From Henriciella litoralis (GTDB lineage Bacteria > Pseudomonadota > Alphaproteobacteria > Caulobacterales > Hyphomonadaceae): a DNA stretch of 64,000 nt. How positions within the stretch are numbered: the first letter of the stretch is position 1; every line of letters starts with the position of its first letter. The DNA lies in assembly GCF_002088935.1 (NCBI RefSeq), contig NZ_NCSS01000006.1, forward strand, positions 714,407-778,406, given 5' to 3'. Of the stretch, positions 11,933 through 21,083 are shown piece after piece. Both the position numbers and the translations under genes were made by a program. Under the pieces are notes generated by a model. It did not search any database, was not told where the DNA came from, and worked only from the letters and a program-made list of their open reading frames with translations.

Positions 11933-12793
11933 ATGACATTGAAAATGACCTGCCGCAGATGCTTCTTCGCCTTCGCGGCAGCGATTGCCGTGGCGCTGCC
12001 CGTGCAGGCGTTCGGCATTGGCCTACAGCCAACGACTGTCGAAATGGACGCCGAGCCGGGCACACGCCAGCGCCAGGTCATGACAATCGCAAATACGCAT
12101 CCGGAAGACACCATCTCGCTGACGCTCGGCCTCGCTGACTGGTCGCTCGACCGGAATGGACAGATCAACCTTCAGCCCCCAGGCGAACGCTCAGACTCAG
12201 CGGCCGAATGGGTACGTTTCAGCCCTTCTTTCGTGACCCTCAAACCCGGCCAGTCCCAGCAGATCATCGTCGATATCATCACACCAGAGAGCCTCGAAAG
12301 ATCAGGCGACCATCGCTTTGCCTTGCTCGCCTCCGCCATTCTCCCGGAAACGCGCGGCGGCCAATCCGGCGTCTGGCGTAAACACGATATTGCCAGTCTT
12401 TTCTATCTGACGACCGACCCGGCCACCAGCGACCCAGCTGTGCGCGATGCCCGTCTCTCCATAGGTGCGGACGGCACGCAGGAAGTCGACCTTCTGGTGG
12501 AAAATACCGGTACTGCGCATGCCCGGCTTGAGGGAACGGTCACCATTTCCGGTGAGGGCGATGACATCTCGATCCCTATCGCGAACCTCGTCGTCCTGAA
12601 CGGAGGCTCGCGTGAGTTCACTGCGCCGATACCGGAAGATCTGCCGTCCAATCCGCAGGTGACTGTCGATTTCGAAAATGTCTTCGCGCCGCAAAACCCG
12701 TCAAAGTCAGCGCGCGTAAAAACCTATTCCGCGCCACTCATCCTTCGGGATGCTGTGTTGGATGCAGGCGAAGCGATCACAACAGATCAGTAG
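11933..12793 (+). CDS. Periplasmic pilus-chaperone-like (PapD-type) protein
   Basis: 286 residues from ATG 11933. The signal peptide includes FAFAAAIAVALPVQAFG. The mature N-terminus GIGLQPTTVEMDAEPGTRQ and the WVRFSPSFVTLKPGQSQQIIV segment match the immunoglobulin-like first domain of fimbrial chaperone-type proteins. No usher or pilin gene is adjacent, so it is an orphan and may have another periplasmic function. ATG 11945 is an alternative start. Confidence 0.65.
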   Translation: MTLKMTCRRCFFAFAAAIAVALPVQAFGIGLQPTTVEMDAEPGTRQRQVMTIANTHPEDTISLTLGLADWSLDRNGQINLQPPGERSDSAAEWVRFSPSFVTLKPGQSQQIIVDIITPESLERSGDHRFALLASAILPETRGGQSGVWRKHDIASLFYLTTDPATSDPAVRDARLSIGADGTQEVDLLVENTGTAHARLEGTVTISGEGDDISIPIANLVVLNGGSREFTAPIPEDLPSNPQVTVDFENVFAPQNPSKSARVKTYSAPLILRDAVLDAGEAITTDQ

Positions 12794-12794
12794 G

Positions 12795-13382
12795 CTACGA
12801 CCGCTCCGCCTGATATCCGAGGCCGCCCAGCATGGACACAGCTTCATAGAGAGGCAGCCCAACAATCGCCGTGTAAGAGCCATTGATCCGCTTGATGAAC
12901 GGTGCCGCCTTGCCCTGGATCGCATAGCCGCCAGCTTTGCCAACGCCGTCACCGCTTTCGGCATAGTGACTGATCTCGGTCTCGGTCAGTCGCTTAAAGA
13001 CGACGCGGGAGACAACAACCCGCACAGCCTCGCGGCCATCCGGGGCCACGACCGCTATTCCTGTCAGGACCTGATGCGCCCGGCCAGAAAGCAGTCGTAG
13101 ACACTCCTCAACCTCTGCCGGGTCAGCCGCCTTGGGCAACATGCGCCGTCCCATCGCCACAACGGTATCGCCGCCCAGCGTGAACTGGCCAGCCGCATGC
13201 ACATGGCGCGCCTTGGAGATCGCCAGCCGCTCAGCCAGCGCTGAGGGCGATTCATTTTTTAGGGGGGCTTCGTCAATCTCTGACGGCCTGACCTCATCGG
13301 GCACGAGGCCAGCCTGAGCCAGAAGATCAAGGCGCCGCGGGCTTGCGCTCGCCAGCACGAAAGGCGTGCGCGTCGCAGACAT
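12795..13382 (-). CDS. maf: Maf family nucleoside triphosphate pyrophosphatase
   Basis: 195 residues. LASASPRRLDLL at the N-terminus is the Maf nucleotide-binding signature, with conserved GGDTVVAMG near residue 70 and the KAGGYAIQGKAAPFI motif near 150. Maf proteins hydrolyse non-canonical or modified NTPs; the GGDTVV form fits the YhdE-like branch. It follows infA by 2 bp, the usual alphaproteobacterial infA-maf operon. Confidence 0.93.
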   Translation of the reverse strand: MSATRTPFVLASASPRRLDLLAQAGLVPDEVRPSEIDEAPLKNESPSALAERLAISKARHVHAAGQFTLGGDTVVAMGRRMLPKAADPAEVEECLRLLSGRAHQVLTGIAVVAPDGREAVRVVVSRVVFKRLTETEISHYAESGDGVGKAGGYAIQGKAAPFIKRINGSYTAIVGLPLYEAVSMLGGLGYQAERS

Positions 13383-13384
13383 AC

Positions 13385-13603
13385 CTATTTGAAGCGGTAA
13401 GTGATCCGGCCCTTGGTCAGGTCGTAGGGCGTCATTTCGACGAGCACTTTGTCGCCTGTAAGGATACGAATGCGGTTCTTGCGCATCTTGCCGGCCGTGT
13501 AGCCGATGATTTCATGGTCATTTTCAAGCTTTACGCGAAACGTCGCGTTTGGAAGCAATTCCATGATTGTTCCATTGAACTCGATTAGTTCTTCCTTTGC
13601 CAT
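13385..13603 (-). CDS. infA: Translation initiation factor IF-1
   Basis: 72 residues, the canonical length. [19 protein letters not shown] and [17 protein letters not shown] are IF-1 signatures of the OB-fold that occupies the ribosomal A site during initiation. AGGAG lies six bases before ATG 13603, so the longer in-frame extension to 13675 is rejected. Divergent from the histidine kinase gene. Confidence 0.97.
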   Translation of the reverse strand: MAKEELIEFNGTIMELLPNATFRVKLENDHEIIGYTAGKMRKNRIRILTGDKVLVEMTPYDLTKGRITYRFK

Positions 13604-13781
13604 TGGCACTCCTGTTTTGGCTACGGGATGAGGCCCCGCACCGTTGCATATGGGGCGGTTCGTATCTTTCGTCACCTGTCAGGGCAAGCAGAATGCGCTG
13701 CAACTGCCTTTAAACACAGTCCCGGTAACCGATCACTTACCCATAAATGTCGTAAATGTTCCTTTAGAGATAGGGAACTGT

Positions 13782-14798
13782 ATGCCGCATCGACTGAAGA
13801 CTCCTACTGCCTGGCCTGCAGAAACAAACGCGCTGGACTTCCGGCATCTGGTCGACAGCATGATCACGCCCTACATGGTGCTCGATCGAAATCTGTCCCT
13901 GGTCTATGGCAATGACGCCTATCTGCGGGCAACCGACCTCGAGCTAGAAGAGATCGTCGGCAAGTATGTCTTCGATGTCTTTCCCGACAGCCCGGATCGC
14001 GTCGCCGAGATTCGAAGAGAATTCCTGAAGACGCTGGACGGCGAGGTGACGCGCCTCGACAAGCATTATGTCAATCTCCAGCATGAAGACGGAACATCAA
14101 GCGTCCGTTGCTGGCACTGTATTCAGACCCCCTATTTCAACGATAAGGGTGAGGTCACTCACATCGTTCAGTATGCCGAAGACATTACAAGGGCGGACGC
14201 CCTGACCCGCCGAAATGACGTGATCGCCAAGGAACTCGATCACCGCGTAAAGAACATGTTTGCCGTCATTCAGGCCGTCGCAGCCCTGGCTGGCCACGCG
14301 ACTGAAACGGCTGATGAGTTCCGGGCGGACTTTTCCGCGCGCATCCTGTCCATGAGCCGAACATACAGCAAGCTCTCGAACGGCGAATGGCAAGGGCTAT
14401 CCCTCAACGAGATTATTGAAGGCGAGCTCGAGCAGTATGGTGGCTCCACGTCGCCGCGGATTTCATTCAACGGCCCCTCAATTCAGCTTGGACTGAAGGC
14501 GACGCAGGACGCCTCCATGATCATTCACGAATCTGCGACGAATGCCGCGAAATATGGAGCGTTGAAAAGCCCGGACGGGCGCCTTGATATCGATTGGGAG
14601 ATCAAGGACGGAGAGCTTGTGGTGAACTGGCGGGAGTCCGGCCTGACAGGCATCAAGGAACCAGACCGGGTGGGCTTTGGAAGCCAGCTGACCCAATTCA
14701 TGCCAAATGTTCGCGAAACGCGGGACTATCGTGATGATGGCTTGCGCATCACGGTGTGGGTTCCCCTGAGCGTGGCGATACGTGATCAATCCGGTTGA
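13782..14798 (+). CDS. PAS-domain HWE-family sensor histidine kinase
   Basis: 338 residues, soluble. A PAS domain (about residues 20-140, MVLDRNLSLVYGNDAYLRAT) precedes the kinase core. The phosphoacceptor His is in KELDHRVKNMF (about 154), the N-box is IIHESATNAAKYG (about 245), and WRESGL carries the W-x-E of the HWE class. AGGG precedes ATG 13782. HWE kinases sense light, redox or general stress in alphaproteobacteria. No response regulator is adjacent, so it is an orphan kinase. Confidence 0.9.
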   Translation: MPHRLKTPTAWPAETNALDFRHLVDSMITPYMVLDRNLSLVYGNDAYLRATDLELEEIVGKYVFDVFPDSPDRVAEIRREFLKTLDGEVTRLDKHYVNLQHEDGTSSVRCWHCIQTPYFNDKGEVTHIVQYAEDITRADALTRRNDVIAKELDHRVKNMFAVIQAVAALAGHATETADEFRADFSARILSMSRTYSKLSNGEWQGLSLNEIIEGELEQYGGSTSPRISFNGPSIQLGLKATQDASMIIHESATNAAKYGALKSPDGRLDIDWEIKDGELVVNWRESGLTGIKEPDRVGFGSQLTQFMPNVRETRDYRDDGLRITVWVPLSVAIRDQSG

Positions 14799-14799
14799 T

Positions 14800-15288
14800 C
14801 TATGCTCCCGGTCCGCGCATCTGCCCTGCATGCAGGGCGCAAATCAGCGTGAACAAGCGGCGCGCCGTATCGAAATCGACGTCGATCTTGCCCTCCAGCC
14901 GTTCAGCCAGCAGCGTCGAGCCTTCATTGTGAATGCCGCGGCGCGCCATATCTATCGCTTCGATCTGGTGCGGCGACTGGGTCTTGATCGCTGAGTAATA
15001 GCTCTCGCAGATCATGAAATAGTCGCGGATCAGGCCTCGGAACGGCGAGATCGACAGGATAAAAGCGTGCACCTTTGTCTGGTCTTCAAGGCGAATGTCG
15101 AACACCAGCTTTCGCTCGATCATCGAGAGGTGAAGCACATACGGCCCACCCTCATGCTCATTGATACCGAACGTATTTTCCTCGATGAGGTCGAATATGG
15201 CGACACGGCGCTCATGCTCAGCGTCGGGACCACTGGACGACAGGGTCTCCTCATCAATCTCGACGGCAACGAGGCGCTTATCCGACAT
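14800..15288 (-). CDS. UPF0262 family protein
   Basis: 162 residues starting [14 protein letters not shown] at ATG 15288 with GGAGG just upstream. The core [20 protein letters not shown] and [19 protein letters not shown] matches UPF0262, an alphaproteobacterial family of unknown function regularly found after hisD. It overlaps the hisD stop by 11 bp, indicating translational coupling. Confidence 0.9.
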   Translation of the reverse strand: MSDKRLVAVEIDEETLSSSGPDAEHERRVAIFDLIEENTFGINEHEGGPYVLHLSMIERKLVFDIRLEDQTKVHAFILSISPFRGLIRDYFMICESYYSAIKTQSPHQIEAIDMARRGIHNEGSTLLAERLEGKIDVDFDTARRLFTLICALHAGQMRGPGA

Positions 15289-16588
15289 CGCCTCCACCCT
15301 GATTGCTACGAATTGAAACTGACCGGGCGTGGGCCGGCAGGCCCTCTGCCGTGGCCAGACGGAGCGCGGCCGGCGCAAGCGCATTGAACCCCTCAGGGCT
15401 CGCGCGCTGGACGCTCATGCGCTTGAGGAAGTCAAAGAGGCCAAGACCAGAGCTGAACCGCGCCGCCCGGCTGGTCGGCAGCACATGGTTGGACCCGGTC
15501 ACATAATCACCGAGCGCTTCAGGCGTGTGGTGGCCGAGAAACACTGCACCGGCGTGCCGGATCTGCGGCAACAGCATGTCCGGGTCAGCAATGGCGAGCT
15601 CCAGATGCTCAGCCGCAATCTCATTGGCGATGTCTGCAGCCTGATCGAGAGAGCCTGCGTGAATGATCGCACCATGGCTATCCCACGCAGCCCGGGCGCG
15701 GGTTTCTGTGGACAGAGTTTTCAACTGTTTTTCCACAGCGTTTTCCACAGCCTTTCCCACAGCCTTGTTCACAGTAATCAAGATAGATTGTGAAGACGTA
15801 TCATGTTCTGACTGGCTTAACAGGTCCGCTGCGATCCAGTCTGCATTCGCGCTGTCATCCGCGATCACCAGAATCTCTGACGGACCGGCAATCGTGTCGA
15901 TGCCAACCTTGCCGAAGACCTGCCGCTTGGCCTCGGCCACATAGGCATTGCCAGGCCCGACAATCTTGTCGACAGCTTTCAGATGCCCGGCCCCAAAGGC
16001 CAGCGCAGCAACTGCCTGCGCGCCGCCAATCGGGTAAAACTCATCCACGCCCGCCTTCAGCGCGGCGTAAGCCACAGCCGGAGACAGCCTTCCCAGCGGC
16101 GCCGGCGCCGTCATCACAACACGCTGCACCCCGGCAATCTTGGCCGGAACAGCGTTCATCAGCACAGAACTTGGATAGGAAGCGAGCCCGCCCGGCACGT
16201 AGAGGCCGACGCTGTCCAGCGGCGTCCAACGCCAGCCAAGCTCGACGCCTGCCGCATCCGTAAACTGGTGGTCTGAGGGGCGCTGTTTCTCGTGATAGGC
16301 CGCGATCCGGTCGGCTGCAAAATCGATGGCCTCGCGCAGATCCTCCGGGCATTCCGCCGCCAGTTCGTAGAGGTCGACATTGTCGGACTGCAACGTCACC
16401 GGGTCCAGCGTCACGCCATCGAACTTCGCCGTGTAGCGCGCAACCGCCTCGCCGCCATTCTTGCGCACATCTGCGATAACCTCGCGCACGGTTGAGGCGA
16501 CATCCTCAACCTGGCCGCGGGGTTCATTGAGGAAATCTGCAAATATCGCCTCAAACCCGGCAGATGTGGCATCAAGCCAGCGGGCCAT
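15278..16588 (-). CDS. hisD: Histidinol dehydrogenase
   Basis: 436 residues. HisD motifs include [50 protein letters not shown] and DLLSQSEHD, the zinc and substrate region. It catalyses the last two oxidation steps of histidine synthesis. The gene is read through from DUF2948 (ATGA overlap at 16588) and overlaps UPF0262. A short stretch after SILITV is a run of four-residue repeats ([14 protein letters not shown]) encoded by 12-bp DNA repeats. Confidence 0.96.
   Translation of the reverse strand: MARWLDATSAGFEAIFADFLNEPRGQVEDVASTVREVIADVRKNGGEAVARYTAKFDGVTLDPVTLQSDNVDLYELAAECPEDLREAIDFAADRIAAYHEKQRPSDHQFTDAAGVELGWRWTPLDSVGLYVPGGLASYPSSVLMNAVPAKIAGVQRVVMTAPAPLGRLSPAVAYAALKAGVDEFYPIGGAQAVAALAFGAGHLKAVDKIVGPGNAYVAEAKRQVFGKVGIDTIAGPSEILVIADDSANADWIAADLLSQSEHDTSSQSILITVNKAVGKAVENAVEKQLKTLSTETRARAAWDSHGAIIHAGSLDQAADIANEIAAEHLELAIADPDMLLPQIRHAGAVFLGHHTPEALGDYVTGSNHVLPTSRAARFSSGLGLFDFLKRMSVQRASPEGFNALAPAALRLATAEGLPAHARSVSIRSNQGGGDVG
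15729..15776. repeat. Four 12-bp tandem units inside hisD with DnaA-box-like 9-mers
   Basis: TTTTCCACA occurs at 15729 and 15741, with TTTCCCACA at 15753 and TTGTTCACA at 15765, each exactly 12 bp apart. The first two fit the relaxed DnaA box TTWTNCACA. The repeat encodes the [12 protein letters not shown] series of HisD. Whether it binds DnaA or is only an expanded coding repeat cannot be told. Confidence 0.6.
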
Positions 16589-17046
16589 CAGCGACGCCTC
16601 CGCTCATGGCTCGGCACATGCCGCGTCGCCCACTCATAGTCGCTATCCAGCAGCGTGACGTCGATGGCTTCAACGGTAAGCGCGAGCTCTCCATCGCCAG
16701 CAAACATCAGCGTAATGACGCCGCCCGGCGGCTCTGCGTCTGGCGTAAAGGAAATGCTGAGCAGCGAATACACCATGTCCGGATCCGCTTTGGTCACGCC
16801 GCGCGTCTTGACCGAGAGAATACCATCAAACGCCAGCAGGGACCGGACGCGTGATTTCGGCTGCGACTTGCGCTTTCCAACAGCCTCCTCCCAGCGAAAC
16901 CGGTTCAGCTCTATGGAAAAGCGACGCTGGCGCGTCTCATAGCGGAAGTTTTCGGCTTTCGTGACAGCATCCTGCACGGCAGCCGAAATCACGGTCAGAT
17001 CATCGCTGTCTTCAGCAAACAGTCGGAGCGGATTGATGTCGGCCAT
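16588..17046 (-). CDS. DUF2948 family protein
   Basis: 152 residues: MADINPLRLFAEDSDDLTVI and FRWEEAVGKR are family features, with an Arg-rich tail (SHERRRR). Function unknown. The conserved order in alphaproteobacteria is murA, DUF2948, hisD, UPF0262, and it is seen here. It is 12 bp downstream of murA and its TGA overlaps the hisD ATG. Confidence 0.88.
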   Translation of the reverse strand: MADINPLRLFAEDSDDLTVISAAVQDAVTKAENFRYETRQRRFSIELNRFRWEEAVGKRKSQPKSRVRSLLAFDGILSVKTRGVTKADPDMVYSLLSISFTPDAEPPGGVITLMFAGDGELALTVEAIDVTLLDSDYEWATRHVPSHERRRR

Positions 17047-17058
17047 ATCGGTTAGCCC

Positions 17059-18339
17059 TTATTCCTCTTCTTCGCTGACGCGGCGCACATTTGCGCCGAC
17101 ATTTGTCAGCTTTTCTTCCAGCCGCTCAAACCCACGATCCAGGTGGTAGATACGGCTGACATCGGTTTCACCTTGGGCAGCAAGCGCAGCAATGACAAGA
17201 GAGACAGACGCCCGCAAGTCAGTCGCCATGACAGGGGCGCCTCTCAAGGCATCAACACCGGTCACAATCGCCTCATGAGCGCGCACCGTAATGTTGGCGC
17301 CAAGCCGCGAAAGCTCAGGCGCATGCATGAACCGGTTCTCGAAAATATTCTCTCGAATGACCGATGTCCCGTTCGCCAGCGACATCAGCGCCATGAACTG
17401 GGCCTGCAAATCTGTCGGAAAACCCGGATGCGGCGCGGTGTCGATATTGACCGGATTGAGCTTGCCGCCATTGCGCTGAATGCGGATCGTGCCCTTCTCG
17501 ACATCTGCATCGACTTGCACGCCGGCATTACGCAGCGCGTGATTGATCGAACTCATCGCGGCAACCGGCGCATTGGTGAGCGTGACGTCGCCGCCAGCGG
17601 CCGCAACGGCCATGGCGTAAGTTCCCGCCTCGATCCGGTCAGCCATGACATCATGCGTGGTGCCATGGAGCTGTTTGACGCCCTGAATGGTGATCGTTGA
17701 CGTGCCTGCTCCGCTCACCTTGGCGCCCATCGCATTCAGACAATCTGCAAGGTCTGCAATTTCCGGCTCACGGGCCGCATTTTCCAGCACGGTTTCGCCA
17801 TCTGCGAGCGTCGCGGCCAGCATCGCATGTTCGGTCGCGCCAACCGAAACCATCGGAAACACGATCTGCGCGCCCTTCAGGCCGTGAATGGCGGCGGCTT
17901 TCACATAGCCTTCCTCGACCAGCAGGTCCGCGCCCATCGCCTCAAAGGCTTTCAGGTGCAGGTCCACAGGCCGCGCGCCAATCGCACAACCGCCTGGCAG
18001 CGACACGGTCGCATGGCCATAGCGCGCCAGAAGCGGACCAAGCACGTTGAAGCTCGCCCGCATTTTCCGCACCTGCTCATAAGGCGCGATGGTGGATTTG
18101 AGCTCAGCCGCGTTCAAATGGCAGGTCGATTCGCCCTTCGGCCAATAGACTTCCACGCCCAGCGTATCCAGCAATTGCGAGAGAAACCGCGTATCGGCCA
18201 GATTCGGCGTATTCTTCAGCGTAACCGGCTCTGGCGTCAGCAAGGCCGCCGCCATCAGCTTGAGCGCAGAGTTCTTCGCACCCGAAATCGGGATGGTGCC
18301 GGAAAGCGGTTGTCCGCCGGTGATTTTTAGTTTGTCCAT
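17059..18339 (-). CDS. murA: UDP-N-acetylglucosamine 1-carboxyvinyltransferase
   Basis: 426 residues. The EPSP-synthase fold protein transfers enolpyruvate from PEP to UDP-GlcNAc, the first committed step of peptidoglycan synthesis. ISGAKNSALKLMAAALL is the N-terminal signature, and LPGGCAIGARPVDLHL carries the catalytic Cys (about 118) that fosfomycin modifies. First gene of the murA-DUF2948-hisD-UPF0262 run. Confidence 0.97.
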   Translation of the reverse strand: MDKLKITGGQPLSGTIPISGAKNSALKLMAAALLTPEPVTLKNTPNLADTRFLSQLLDTLGVEVYWPKGESTCHLNAAELKSTIAPYEQVRKMRASFNVLGPLLARYGHATVSLPGGCAIGARPVDLHLKAFEAMGADLLVEEGYVKAAAIHGLKGAQIVFPMVSVGATEHAMLAATLADGETVLENAAREPEIADLADCLNAMGAKVSGAGTSTITIQGVKQLHGTTHDVMADRIEAGTYAMAVAAAGGDVTLTNAPVAAMSSINHALRNAGVQVDADVEKGTIRIQRNGGKLNPVNIDTAPHPGFPTDLQAQFMALMSLANGTSVIRENIFENRFMHAPELSRLGANITVRAHEAIVTGVDALRGAPVMATDLRASVSLVIAALAAQGETDVSRIYHLDRGFERLEEKLTNVGANVRRVSEEEE

Positions 18340-18407
18340 GGCGAGCGGTTATAGAGCGCTTGTCGTTGCGGGAAAGGCGAGAATGCGGCAATTGCAGCAC
18401 ACAGGCC

Positions 18408-18554
18408 TTATTCTTCCCCGGCTGCCGGTTTGTTTTCGTCCGACGTCGCCTGGTCTCGCGTTTTGCGCGACGCCTGCTTGCGGCGCTTCAGATTATCGCG
18501 AAGCGCCGCCTTCAGACGCGCATCCCGGTCCTTGTTGTCATCTTTAGCTGCCAT
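18408..18554 (-). CDS. Small basic protein, 48 aa
   Basis: Short gene reading MAAKDDNKDRDARLKAALRD then NLKRRKQASRKTRDQ and an acidic end. AGGAGG lies 12 bases before ATG 18554. The charged pattern (KDRDARLKAALRDNLKRRK) is typical of a small conserved hypothetical protein near murA in related bacteria; this link is from memory of the pattern, not a search. Function unknown. Confidence 0.65.
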   Translation of the reverse strand: MAAKDDNKDRDARLKAALRDNLKRRKQASRKTRDQATSDENKPAAGEE

Positions 18555-18631
18555 TTGTTCAGCTAACCTCCTGAAACGGTCTTTTCATATTTCGCAGCTT
18601 AAGCTAAGGCCCACCCACGCTAGCTTCAAAT

Positions 18632-18706
18632 GCCGCGGTAGCTCAGTGGTAGAGCGCGTCATTGGTAATGACGAGGTCGACAGTTCAATTCTGTCTCGCG
18701 GCACCA
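18632..18706 (+). tRNA. tRNA-Thr (GGT anticodon)
   Basis: The cloverleaf folds completely: acceptor GCCGCGG/TCGCGGC with a final G-T pair, D arm GCTC/GAGC, anticodon stem CGTCA/TGACG with loop TTGGTAA, T arm GACAG/CTGTC with TTCAATT loop, discriminator A and an encoded CCA (18704-18706). The anticodon GGT at 18664-18666 reads ACC/ACU. Confidence 0.96.
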
Positions 18707-19066
18707 GCATTTTCCCCACCATCGACAGGTTTCATGGGCCGATCCACAGGATCGGTCCGAACCTCGATGAATGCGGCTAAGCGCGGAACGAGTCAGAAAA
18801 GTACCGACTTAGACGGCAATTCGGAGCTTCTATGCCGGAGAGGCCGTTCAAAGTCGATCAAGTACTTGCGACCTATCCATAAGCCGCATCGTTCGTGATG
18901 GCATGAGCTTCTACAGTTTTGAGGGCGAGCTGCTAGTCAAACTAAGTCAATGGGATCAAGAATCCAAAGACGTCATCGTGAAGTCGGACAATCCAGTGTG
19001 AGTGTGGAAGATAAGCATAACGTAATCGTTAGGATCATTTGTATCGACATTTCGTCAGGCTAGAAG
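18707..19066. other. Gene-poor gap after tRNA-Thr
   Basis: No convincing gene. A strong hairpin (GGGCCGATCC, ACA loop, GGATCGGTCC) at 18736-18758 may end the tRNA transcript, though no T-run follows. A 32-codon frame at 18903-19001 (MSFYSFEGELLVKL...) has protein-like composition and could be a tiny or truncated gene, but support is weak. No integrase or attachment repeat is seen next to the tRNA. Confidence 0.5.
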
Positions 19067-19717
19067 CTAACCACCCTGGATACACTCATTTAGGCGAGCG
19101 ACGTTTGACTTGATTGCGGAAATGTCCCGACTGACCGATGACCCCTCCCAGGCTCCAACTGGTGCAAATCCGCGATTTTGATACCCTTGTGTTTCAAGTG
19201 ATGCCCTCTGGATGTTGCTCACCGTTAGAGAATAAACGTCTCCCAATAGCTTAGCTTCAATGTCGTATTGTAGAGCATCCTTAAAAAGGTCCTGCTGGCC
19301 AGTCAGCGCTGAAAGAGCGGTAGACTCGTCGATAATCTCGCGATTTGCCAATAGCACAGTGTCCTCCGCTTCAGATACATAGCGAACGATATTGCTTTCA
19401 CTCACCTGCTTCGAACCTGCTGTCGATTTGTATAGCGTGCCCGTCGCCGGACCAACCCAGTTCTGAGTCGTTTTCGCCTCGAAGCCGTCCATCGCAAGCG
19501 TCTTCTCACCACAAAGCGCGACCCGGTCTGTAAAGCTCGCCGCTTCCGGCGCGCTAAAAGTGTACACGCCCTCGTCAAGAAACGGTTGGTCGTAGCCATC
19601 GCGTGTCACTGTGTAATTGTCTGGAATGGCGGCTAGCTCAGTTTTTGGCCCCATTGCAGAACAACCTGCAAGTGCCATGAACACTATGGCGCTACCAGTA
19701 ATAAGTATCTTCATCAT
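19067..19717 (-). CDS. Hypothetical lipoprotein
   Basis: 216 residues. MMKILITGSAIVFMALAGC is a lipoprotein signal with lipobox LAGC. The mature protein has paired cysteines (one near VALCGEK, one near the C-terminus NECIQGG) that could form a disulphide. No known domain is recognised. Isolated between the tRNA gap and the lysis genes. Confidence 0.65.
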   Translation of the reverse strand: MMKILITGSAIVFMALAGCSAMGPKTELAAIPDNYTVTRDGYDQPFLDEGVYTFSAPEAASFTDRVALCGEKTLAMDGFEAKTTQNWVGPATGTLYKSTAGSKQVSESNIVRYVSEAEDTVLLANREIIDESTALSALTGQQDLFKDALQYDIEAKLLGDVYSLTVSNIQRASLETQGYQNRGFAPVGAWEGSSVSRDISAIKSNVARLNECIQGG

Positions 19718-20010
19718 CAGCCCTCTATTTATAAGTGAAATAACTAAACCTCATCATGCCCCATACGACAATGTACGAAATTATAATTGCGTGTCGTACT
19801 ACGCACTCCTGCAGTCTTCTCATGCAGAACATGGAGAGAACACATGAGACTTCACAGCGACACGATATTTCTAAGCGCCTCGTAAGTTGCGCACCGCAAT
19901 CCCGAGGATGAGGCAAGCGCCGCGACAAGGGGCGAGTATGCAGATTTGATTGCTGTCCAGCCCAGAGCCTGGACGCGCGCTCCGGCCCACTTCTCATATC
20001 CCAAATGCGG

Positions 20011-20033
20011 AAAAGGCGAGCCATTGGCCCGCC
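20011..20033 (-). terminator. Rho-independent terminator after the holin-like gene
   Basis: Read on the minus strand, GGCGGGCC-AAT-GGCTCGCC pairs fully (one G-T) and is followed by TTTTCC. It is 27 bp beyond the holin stop. The rest of the 19718-20059 gap shows no gene. Confidence 0.7.
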
Positions 20034-20059
20034 TTCCCGGTTTGTCTGGAGCCCCTCCG

Positions 20060-20527
20060 CTACAGCGCGCCGCGTCTTGGTGCGCGGTCTCCAAACCACC
20101 AGAGGGTCGCCGCTGTGGCCGCAAAGGTCGCGGTTTCGGTGATCGACAGGCGGGCTGTTTCATCGGCACCGACCCAGATCCCCGCCGCAATCATCCAGAG
20201 CAAGAGGGTCAACGCCGGCCGCGTGACGCCGCGCACCGCATTCACCCATGGATAACTCTCGCCGATAGCGGCTTCCGCCTCCATCGATGCCTGCAGTCCG
20301 GCCCAGCTGCCGGAGATGTCCGCCAGCGCGGTCTCGGCCTCTGTTTCCTGAGCCCGGGCGGCCTGCTGCATCTCTAGCAGCCGCGTCTCGTGCCCCCATC
20401 GCTCAGTCTCATGTTTCTGCGCCTGGCGCGTTTCGAAATAGCCCGCGACGCGGCCAAGCGCCGTCCCGATCAGTCCGAACACACCGCCTCCAGCGGCACT
20501 CGCCGCCAGGCCCGCTATGTCTGCCAT
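20060..20527 (-). CDS. Phage/gene-transfer-agent-type holin (3-TM-like)
   Basis: 155 residues. The N-terminus is Gly/Ala-rich and membrane-active (GGGVFGLIGTALGRVAGYF), followed by a charged coiled-coil-like segment (KHETERWGHETRLLEMQQAA). Two later hydrophobic helices surround VRGVTRPALTLLLWMIAAGI and end WWFGDRA. This arrangement matches the 3TM holins that release gene transfer agents or phages; the assignment is by pattern. It overlaps the endolysin candidate by 13 bp, forming a lysis pair. Confidence 0.6.
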   Translation of the reverse strand: MADIAGLAASAAGGGVFGLIGTALGRVAGYFETRQAQKHETERWGHETRLLEMQQAARAQETEAETALADISGSWAGLQASMEAEAAIGESYPWVNAVRGVTRPALTLLLWMIAAGIWVGADETARLSITETATFAATAATLWWFGDRAPRRGAL

Positions 20528-20982
20528 AGACCCTCACTTCTCTTGTAATACCAGCGCGCTGGCCGCGCCCGCCTGTCGACGTGAAGGAAGCTCCGCGCGA
20601 GGCCCAAACCGGTGAATCCAGCCTGCCGCGCCGCCTGCAGCAGCCCATGCCGGTCATGCCCGATGAGCGAGATGTCCGCTGCGATCTGCTTGTGTTGGGA
20701 GAGCGGCGCTCCGCCTACCGCCGCATTCCAGCCAGCGCAACGATGGCCGGAAGTAATGACCAGCGCCCGCCCACCCGCAAAGGCCCGCATCTGCTCAAGC
20801 GCATCGAGAAACAGCGGCGCGTGCCAATAGGCCCCGTCGCAGAACCGCCCGCCACACTTGCAGGCAAGCTCTGCAGCCCGAAAGTGTGGCCAGCGCCAAT
20901 GGCGCGACAGGGCCGCTTCGGCTTGGGCAGTGCATGAATACAGCAAGGGTCGGCGTCCTTCTCTTTCGACAAAGGACACCAT
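20515..20982 (-). CDS. M15A-type peptidase, endolysin candidate
   Basis: 155 residues from ATG 20982 (MVSFVEREGRRPLLYS). An M15A-like D,D-carboxypeptidase core is visible: ITSGHRCAGWNAAVGG, then SQHKQIAADISL (the H-x6-D zinc-ligand pattern) and FLHVDRR (final zinc His). CKCGGRFCDG is a local Cys cluster often seen in phage members. It would cut peptidoglycan stem peptides. Paired with the overlapping holin gene. The terminator of the upstream flavin gene sits directly before the start. Confidence 0.78.
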   Translation of the reverse strand: MVSFVEREGRRPLLYSCTAQAEAALSRHWRWPHFRAAELACKCGGRFCDGAYWHAPLFLDALEQMRAFAGGRALVITSGHRCAGWNAAVGGAPLSQHKQIAADISLIGHDRHGLLQAARQAGFTGLGLARSFLHVDRRARPARWYYKRSEGLWQT

Positions 20983-20984
20983 GA

Positions 20985-21024
20985 CAAGAAAAGACCCTCG
21001 GTCTGACACAGCAGGCCGAGGGTC
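20985..21024 (-). terminator. Rho-independent terminator after the nitronate-monooxygenase-like gene
   Basis: On the minus strand GACCCTCGG...CCGAGGGTC forms a perfect 9-bp stem with a 14-base loop, followed by TTTTCTT. It ends the transcript of 21084-22067 and insulates the lysis pair. Confidence 0.85.
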
Positions 21025-21083
21025 AATCAAACTTTTATTATTTCAGCGTGTTACCGGCACATCTTCAGGCGGATAGATGCGCC

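Noticed and set aside
18632..19066. tRNA-Thr as an attachment site for an island
   Set aside because: No repeat of the tRNA 3' end and no integrase gene were found in the window.
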